Below, piece after piece: positions 35,601-44,600 of a stretch of DNA of 64,000 nt (position 1 is its first letter; every line of letters begins with the position of its first letter). The stretch is taken from assembly GCF_900112475.1 (NCBI RefSeq), contig NZ_FOLW01000001.1, positions 496,001 to 560,000 of the forward strand, in the 5' to 3' direction. The position numbers and the translations under genes were made by a program. Source of the stretch: Pragia fontium DSM 5563 = ATCC 49100 (lineage in GTDB: Bacteria; Pseudomonadota; Gammaproteobacteria; Enterobacterales; Enterobacteriaceae). The notes below the pieces were generated by a model. That model was not told where the DNA came from. It saw only the letters and a program-made list of their open reading frames with translations, and did not search any database.

Positions 35601-38600
35601 GTTGCTTTCGCCGTCACCATCGGCATTAACTTCATCAACCTCCTGCTCACTGTCCATAATAATACGGACAATAAAGTGCCCGGATGCTGATACGCCCGTT
35701 GGCCAGGTCAACTGTAGGCGATGCTCTCGTTTCTCATCGGCGGCTAAATCCTGCTCATCGCGCAGGGTTTGCGTTAACACCACCTCATTGGTGGAGCGGT
35801 TATAAATCTCCAGACGTTCACTCCATGGAGCGACCACCTTAACAACACCGCGGTTCACTGTGTTCCAGTTTACGGTAATATCCTGCCCCGGCTGGAAGTC
35901 ACCGTCCGGTTCCAGCGTAAAGTCTTCAATTACCAGATCGGGATAGTCTGACGATATAACTTTAGTGGTAATTCTGCGGCCGTTATTGTCTTCTGACGTT
36001 AGCTGAGGATTATGCTCATGCAACAAATTATCAGCATCCGCTATGACGATAATATCCAGATGCCCAACCGCGGAAATGCCTTCAGGCAGTTGCAACACAA
36101 CATGGCGAGTACGGCTATCACCAACGGCAATATCCCCCTCTTGTTCATTATCATAAGGGACGGAAATCACCGCGATCAGTTGACCATTATTCAGATTGCG
36201 CACCGTCACGCTATCGTTCCAGCGACCGACCGTTGGCAATGTGCCACGATTCTCGACCACCCAACTGATATCCACCGCCTGACCGCTTTGCAGACCTGAT
36301 TCAGGCTCAAGGGAAACCCGATTAATCACCAAATCAGGGCCATCCGGCAAGGTGATCGGTCCCAACTCTACCGTTGATGGCAGTGGCACGTTGACCAGAT
36401 TAAACGCCACTTCAACCTGTGGCAGTGCGTTATTATTGAGACCTTCAATCACCAGTGTATAAGTACCGGTCAGACTAAACGCCGGTGGTTCCTGATCAAC
36501 ACCAGTGAAATAGGCACGATACTGCCAACTGTTGGTTTCAGGGTTAGTATCACCAGACACACGGAACGATCCCATTGAGACCGCGGAGAAAATGGTTTTT
36601 CCTTGTGGATCCAGCAGCGACCAGTATGGAACGGACATATTGCCAGGATGTTTCTCCATAAAGGCCGATATCGCTGGCAGGGCGTCAAAGTAGTAACGTT
36701 CTCCCGCCAAAGCGTCGAAAGTATAAAGTTGAGCCCCATTAGTCGGAGAAACCGTAATATTCATCGGCGTTCCCGCCGTCACTTGGGTCGCGCTTTTCGA
36801 GGTTAACAGACGGAAAGCATAGCGTTGTTCGGCCTGAGTATTGTTAAACAACGTTACTTGATATTTGCCCGCCGCCAGTTGGCGCTTGCTATCTGTATTT
36901 GCGGTCATACTCCAGTCGGAAATCACGCCGCTGGCATTCTCCAAACGCCATTGACCGCCGGCATCTGTCGACAGATTATCGAATACCACCAGTTGTTGTT
37001 GATCAAGATTAAACTGCCAGCTTACTGACTGGCCTCTCTCCAGTGACTGCTCAATCAGTGTGTCGGTCGGTAGTATTCCGAGGTCTGCCGTTTGCCATAC
37101 GCTAAACTCATAAGGCTGAGCCTCGTGAAGGCTATTTTGACCGCTGAACATCAATAGATAGTCGCCGCCGTTGGTCAAAACAAGCTCATCTGGTGAGCGC
37201 CCAAAACCCCGGTTAAATAACCGATTGCCCTGAGGATCAAATAGATTCCAATAGCCCCTTGCTCCTTGAGCCATAAAGAAGGTGTAGCGTTCACCTGCCT
37301 GCGCAGAGAACTGATAGATATGAACGCTACTACCTGGATTTAACGTTCCCTGTACGTTCTCATTCTTATTAAAAGATTGTGCTGCTGCATTCGTGACCAA
37401 TTTAAACTGATAAGGTGCCAGATCTCTGTAGTCATTGTTAATACGTAACAGATAGTTTCCAGCCGCTAATTGATGTACCGCTTCCTCACTATAGGAAGAA
37501 AACATCGAATGATTAAATATCTCACCTTCTACACTCAGCAATGTCCAACTGAGGTAATAGTTCTGGCTTCCAACCGTACCAAAGGCATCAAAAATAATCT
37601 GCGTAGGTTCTGATAGCTGAAGTTTGTAAGTGATGTTACTGGAGGAAGGAACCTCACCGCTATAAGCGGTATCAAGCTGGAGCATTCCCCTATCGGCGGT
37701 AAGACTATCGGCAGTAAAGCTATACTCAACGGTCTCTTCCAGCGCTAAACTACACACCACCAGATAATAGGATTCACCCAGTTTGCTCTGCGCCACAAGC
37801 TGGCTATTACTCCCCATATTTCCACGGGCTAGCAGTTGGCCATTGTCCTTCAGCACATACCATTCTGCATCAGCAGACTGATGAGAAATAAACCTGAATT
37901 TCTTGCTAGTCACGCTGTCCAGACGGTAAATGTTCACGCTCTCTTCCGGCGTCAGCGTATTCTTGATGAGGGTATCCATCGTCAAACTTTGACTATGTGT
38001 ATCCACAGCCACTGTCTGGCACAGTGCATTTAAAGAGAAGTTGGCCTCGTCAGACTCCCCCTCTACCAACACATAGTAATCTTCTGTTCTTGATGATAGA
38101 AAGACGTAGGATTCAAGCAGGGATGGAATACTATCCACATGATTTCCCGTTGAATCTATCAGGCTGAGGTTACCGGATGCATTGGTATTCAGCCCCCGAT
38201 AGATAAAGAGCTCTCCTGCGCGTAAACCCAACTTAAACAGACTGGTTTCTCTGGAAGCCGCGTTAATCGAGAATGGCATCTTCAGCGGTAATGCCGAAGC
38301 CAATGCAACATCAACAAGTTTGAAGCGATATTCCGCCGCTTCCCCTTCTCGGTTAGGTGCAACAATCAGTTGATAGTCGCCAGCCTCCAGATTAAGCAGC
38401 TCATTATCATCACCGTCATACAATGTCTTCGATACTATCTCGACGTCATTACACAATAACTGCCACGTTTGCCCATCGCCCCATTGTAAAAAGTCTAAGA
38501 GTAGTAATTGAGCCTGGGTTAACGTAAAGGTGTAACGCTGTTTTATCCCCGGCGCCACCGCGCCAGTCGCCGTATCGCCTGGATTAATGGCCGTTTCAAT

Positions 38601-41600
38601 CTCTTGTAATGGAAAAATACTCAGTGATACCGATTCTGCTGCATAAGACTCATCATATAAAACAATCCAATGATCACCGGTAGAGAAGGGCACAAACTCT
38701 GACACATCACCACCGTACAACCATGTTATTTCTCCCCCAGCAGGGCTATAAACGATCCAGTAAGTCCCTTGCGAAGCCTGAGAGTAATAACGCTCACCGG
38801 CGTTGAGATAGATTCGGTACAAGACATGTTCCGCTGAAGCAATAATGTCACTTCCTACCGTCACTAGCGGTGCATATTCCCTATCTTCCAGACGGAAAGT
38901 CAGCGGCACATCACCATATCCACTGTCGTTAATGATATTTAAGGCATAATCCCCCACGGCTAGCTGATATAAACGTTCGCCTCTTGAGTTTGCCCAAAAA
39001 GCATTATTGCCAAATATCGTTGCGACGTTGATTAATTCCCAGTTGAGATAACTATCATCTAACGTATTTCCCGCAACCACTAAGTGTGTGGATTCCGTAA
39101 GGGTAAAGCGATATGCCTTTGTTCCTTCGTTCGGTATGGTGATGTTTTTCACCTCACCTAACGACAGTATTTCCCCTTCCGGCAGGATATTCCGCTGTTC
39201 ATCCAGAGCCATTTGCAGTTGATAACTTAATGGTTGCGAGGTAACGGTTTTCTCCACTAGCAGGTAATATTGACCATTCTCGTCAATAGAGAGCTCACTC
39301 TGGCTCTCCTGGTCTTCCGTCGAACCATTCCAGACAGCCTCCTTCCTTTCGTTGAACAAACACCAGTTAAATGTTTCGCCACTAACAACCTGTGAGGTTA
39401 ACGTCAGCACATCACCGATTTGTACCGCTAACATATGCAGCGCCGATCTGGTCTCTACCGACAGTTCTTGCGTTAATGGAATATCATACTGAAGGGTCGA
39501 CTTTTGTAATTGAGAGAAGGTCGCCAGTTGGAAGTCTAATATTTCAGGTTCTGCTTCTCCGCTTCTGGAGAGTCCTCCGCGTGATATCAGTTCTAATCGA
39601 TACTGTCCTGCCACCAGATTAAACCACTCGCCATGACCGCTAACTGTGCCGCCAACAGCAACATCCTCGTTTGAATTAACGATCAGCCAGTTGATATACC
39701 TCCGGCTTTGAAGCGCGCTAAAGATAAGTTCAGCGTTTTCCTCTAAGGTAAAGACATATTCTACCTGCTCATTGTCTTTTGGCATGGCAACTTGCATGCC
39801 CACTCCCAGCGTCAGGGATTTCGGCTGACGTTCTTCGCTATAAACAACATAATCCAGTGCCGAGCCGCGCTGTCCCTGTCCATAAATAACCAGCGTATAA
39901 CGTCCGGGCTGAAAATCATTGATCTGATGAATGGTTGCTCCATCCCCATCTAACACGATTTCCCGTTGAGGGTTATAGAGCGCCCAGTACAATGTTTGTG
40001 GAATGGCCGTTTGTACGCCAATATTTAACCGTTGCCCTTTGGTTAGCGCCAGTGAATAAACCGCGACGTCATGCCCGTCGGCGAGCTGTCCCGACAGGTT
40101 TTCCTGAGTCAACGCACGTGCTTGCGCGGCATCCTGCACCTGAAGGCGTAATGGTGCGCCATCAGACCGTTCGCTCCTGACCATCAGTAGCCAATTTCCG
40201 GCTACCAAACGCTGATACTGATTGCCCTGCTGCCAGCTCTGCGCGGTGTGATCTCCAACACGCACAAGCCGCCAATAAACGCCGCTACTGGAATCGGGCA
40301 TGCTGATAACCAAATCTTTATTGGTCGTCAACGAAATAGGATAGTGGTGATAGTCGGTTGCAGAGGTAATGGATAGGTTAAAAAGCTCATCGTCCTGAAT
40401 AGGCGAATGCAAAATGGTGTTCGTCAACAGAGCAGTTAAGGTAAAGCTCAGATCGCTGTCACCGGTGTTCTCAATTCTGACCAGATAATCCCCTGACTTC
40501 TGAGGCGCATCAAGCTGGATCAGCCACGGCGTCATATTGCCGGAGGCAACAACATTTTCCCGCGAATCATACACGGTAATTTTCCCCGCGCCACCGGAGA
40601 ACATAGATTGAAGCAGCCACACTTCACCGGCCTGAATGGGTAAACGCCCAACCCAAACTGGCTGAGATGCGCTAAGTTCATGGGTAACGGCCACATCTTG
40701 AGACAGCGCAGCAATACCAGACAAACTCAGACTGTAATCGCCTGGAATAACATTGTTGCTGCTATACCCTGCCTGAACTTGCAAACAATAACTGCCTGCG
40801 GTCAGTTTTAACGATACCTGTGAGCCTAATTTACCGTTTTTAAGTAACTCCCCCCAACTATTGCGCAACCGCCACTCAAAGTAGTGGGTTGCAGTGCCAT
40901 CAATGAGCACATGCTGGTCGCTATCCAGCGTGAAATTCCAGAAATCAGATAGCACTCTGGCGTTCGAATATCCCTGCGCAGGTTGCTCCAGAAGCAGTGA
41001 ATGATGTTGATCTTGGGCTATTAGCGTACGGCAATGCAATTCAACCGGCTCAACTGGCAGATTCGTGGCCTGCAACACTAAGTAGTAACGCCCCGGCTTT
41101 ACCAGCAGCATACTGGCGCTTTCTTGGTTAGCGATCTCCTGCTTCCACTGTCCCTGATCGTCCAATAAATAGCCCGACAGCGCTATGTTTTCCGACAGGC
41201 TAATACGCTGATAAATAAAGAAGTCTGTTGATTTACCAACCAGATCTAAGGCGATGATGTGTATCGGCACCTGCGCAGAGAACGTAAGCTGATGTTCCCC
41301 TAACGCAGACAATGGGGCGCTAAAGACATCCCGCAGACGAAAGGCCACCGTATCCAAATCTCGCGATACTTGGGTGTATACCCGCATCGTATAGTTTCCG
41401 GCCACCAGTGTATTTAACCGCACCGATCCGCTAAACGATCCTGAGCCTCGGTTATAGCCATTGGCATCCTGTAGCGACCAGAATAAATTCCGATCGGTTA
41501 CCAAATTCTCAAAGATTAACGCCTTACCAACATCCAGTTTAAACGTATAAATATTTTCTTGAACCGGTGAGGCTAATGCCCCCGTCACCTGCGTATCTAA

Positions 41601-44600
41601 TTCAATGCTGGTGCGCTGAACATTTTGCTCCTTTAAAGTGAACCTTAAAGTTTGCGGCTCCTCATACATTCGATTAGGGCTCAATACTAACCAATACATC
41701 CCCGCGGCCAGCGTGATCGTACGGTTATACCCTGAATTAAGCGAAGAGTAGCCAACGCGATTACCCAGTTCGTTATAGAAAGCCCACTCTATATCCGCCC
41801 CGTGATTATCCGGTAGATCAAAAACCAACGTCGTCTTTTCCGTTAGCTTGACCAATTGATGAACAGCAGCCAAGGACTGAGCAGCAAAAACAACAGTAGT
41901 TTCTTCCAACAAGGCGAGTGTCGATAGCTGAGACTGTTCCAACAAACAAAAATGGAATTCCCCTGTCTGTTTATTGCTCGAAACAACGGTAAATTCATAG
42001 TTGCCCATTGGCAACGTGAAGAAACGCGTATCGGAGTAGAAATTGTTATTGCTGGCCTCCTGACCGCGTGGACCGGATAAACTCCAATAAAAATTACTAT
42101 TGCCCCAAGTATTCACTGCCAGACGCGTTGCCGCCGTTAGCGTAAAACCGTATTTAACGGTCTCTACCCTATGATTAATACGCCCACTCAGAGGCTGATT
42201 CAGGACAACTGCTGCGGTGGTTTCCGTTTTGCGATGAAGCTGAAATTTAACGTTTGATAGCTCAGTGCGCGAAGTGGGAGATAATAACAGTAGATATTCA
42301 CCGCTAGCCTTCAGAATAATATCGCTTTTACTGTTATAATCTTGACCGGAAGAAACGCTTAATCCGACCGGATCAAGCAGTATCCATTGACTGCCGTCGT
42401 AATAATTATTCATTCCCTCAAAAAAATAATTCTCGCCGACTTCACCATTAAACCGATACATTTTGGTTTCATCCGCCGTTAGCGTATCCACAATCGGCGA
42501 GCCTAAGGTGAGAACCTTAGCAACATCGCGGTTCATCAAGCGGAATTGATAAGAAGCCGGGGTATTTTTGGTATTACGCAATACTAAGGTGTAGGTGCCG
42601 GCAGGCAGTTGACCACCGAAAGTATAAGCATCGAGGGTATTGAGGCTGCGCCAGCCTGTCTGATTACCCAAAGGCCCACGCAGCGACCATCGCAGATTAA
42701 CCGCATCATTTTTATCGGTATTCAGTGCATCAAATACCAGCGTTTCTGCCCGCTCAAGGGTAAAGGTATACACCGCCTCGATATGATTGGCAGCCAGCGT
42801 ACCACTATAGGATTCATTAAACGTCAGCGCTTGTTCAACCGTCTGCTTACGCGCCAGACGGAATATCACTTCAGTAACGGCAGTGTCATTGCTATAACCA
42901 TCAGACAGCAACGTATAGCGGCCATCAACGGTAAGAGGATAATTACGACTGCTGATACCGTCACCGGAACCTTCTGACACCTTACGTCCATAAGGATCGA
43001 CTAGCAGCCAGTAAGAAGAGCCCTGTGAATGATCAAGCAACATAGTGTCACCGGCAGTGGCCGAAAAGCGATAACCTACCGCCGAATTCCCCGGTGAGCG
43101 GGTTAGAGACACCTGTTGATCCAACGTTAAATCTGGCAGCGCAGCAAGATCAATCAGGCGAAAAGCATAAGCGCCGTCGTGATAAAGTGAAGAGTGACTA
43201 CTGCCTTTTACTGTTAATGCATAGTTGCCCGCAGGAAGCTGCATCAGCGCGCCATCGTAAGAATAGCCGTTTGCATAGCGATAGATATCACTGGTATGGC
43301 AATTACGCTGATTAACCTCTATGCCTCGCGGCCCTGATAGCGTCCAAACAGCGCTGCTATAATTCCAATAGTCATCTCGATTTTGATTATCCATTATCAG
43401 CTGCGTCTGACGATCTAACCTGAAACGATAGACTTTGGTATCAGCTACATGGGTAAACGAACCTGATAGCGCCTTATCGAAGGTAAAAGTCTCACCTTCA
43501 GGTAAGGCTGCTGGCGTTTCATGACCGGTGGCGTTCAGTTGAATCGTGAAGCTAATATCTGATTTATTGGTCGGCTTTCCTTCTATCAACAGATAATAGT
43601 GACCCACTACGGACAGCGACCACTCTGGGCGATTGGTCGCCAAATTATTCGCCCCGCATACATCTTGGCCAAAACGGTCAATCATGCGCCAAATGGCGCT
43701 ACCACCGGCCACTTCAACGCTTTGGAAGCTCAGCTTATCGCCAGCGTTCGCATCCAACTGGTAAACCAGGCTGCCGCTGCCGGGGGACAATGTCCCCGTT
43801 AGCGGCGTATCAATGCTCATCTCAACGGCGGATGATGCCAAATCATACAGTCGGAAACCGTAGTCACCCGTTACGCTACCGTTACCTTTAACAATAAGTT
43901 GATAGTTCCCCGCCACCAAATTGATAACGCTAAACGCCCCATCGGCATCACTGCGGTCAAAACGCCGATTACTCACTTCCACGCCACGCGACCCCACCAG
44001 CGACCACAGCATATCGTTACTGGTTAGTGCATCAAACGCCAGACTACCGTCGGCAGCCAAAGAGAAGGCGTAAGATACGCCTTGACCTGCCAGCGTTACC
44101 GCGCCGCTGATCTCGGTGTTCAGCGTTAGCGTTTCCTGCTTTTCTGCCACTTGGTTAACAGAGAATTGATAACTGATGCTCTTGTCTATCGCATAATGAT
44201 CTGCACCACCGACAACCAACCAATAGCGTCCAGCGGTCATTGTGGTAAATGGCGGCTTTGGCGTCATTAAATTACCACTGTCCTTTTGCCAGCCCTTCTC
44301 ATCCAATAGCCACCAAGAAATTGACTGATCGGATACTTCGATACCGTGAACAAAAATCTTATCGTTTGCCTTAACGTCAAACTGATAGATCTGCATGCTG
44401 TTGGCTGGCTGCAATATTGCCTCGATCGAGCGATCGGTTTGCAGCATCGTTGCATCCTGCAAGCAGGGCAGGCAAAAAGCATACTCTCCTAACGTCGACA
44501 TAGAGGTGTCGATAGATAAGCGATAGTCACCGGCAACCAGCCAAAGGCACCCCTTCCCCTTAGCATAACTCTTGGCATCAAAATTAGCAGTACGCGCCAC

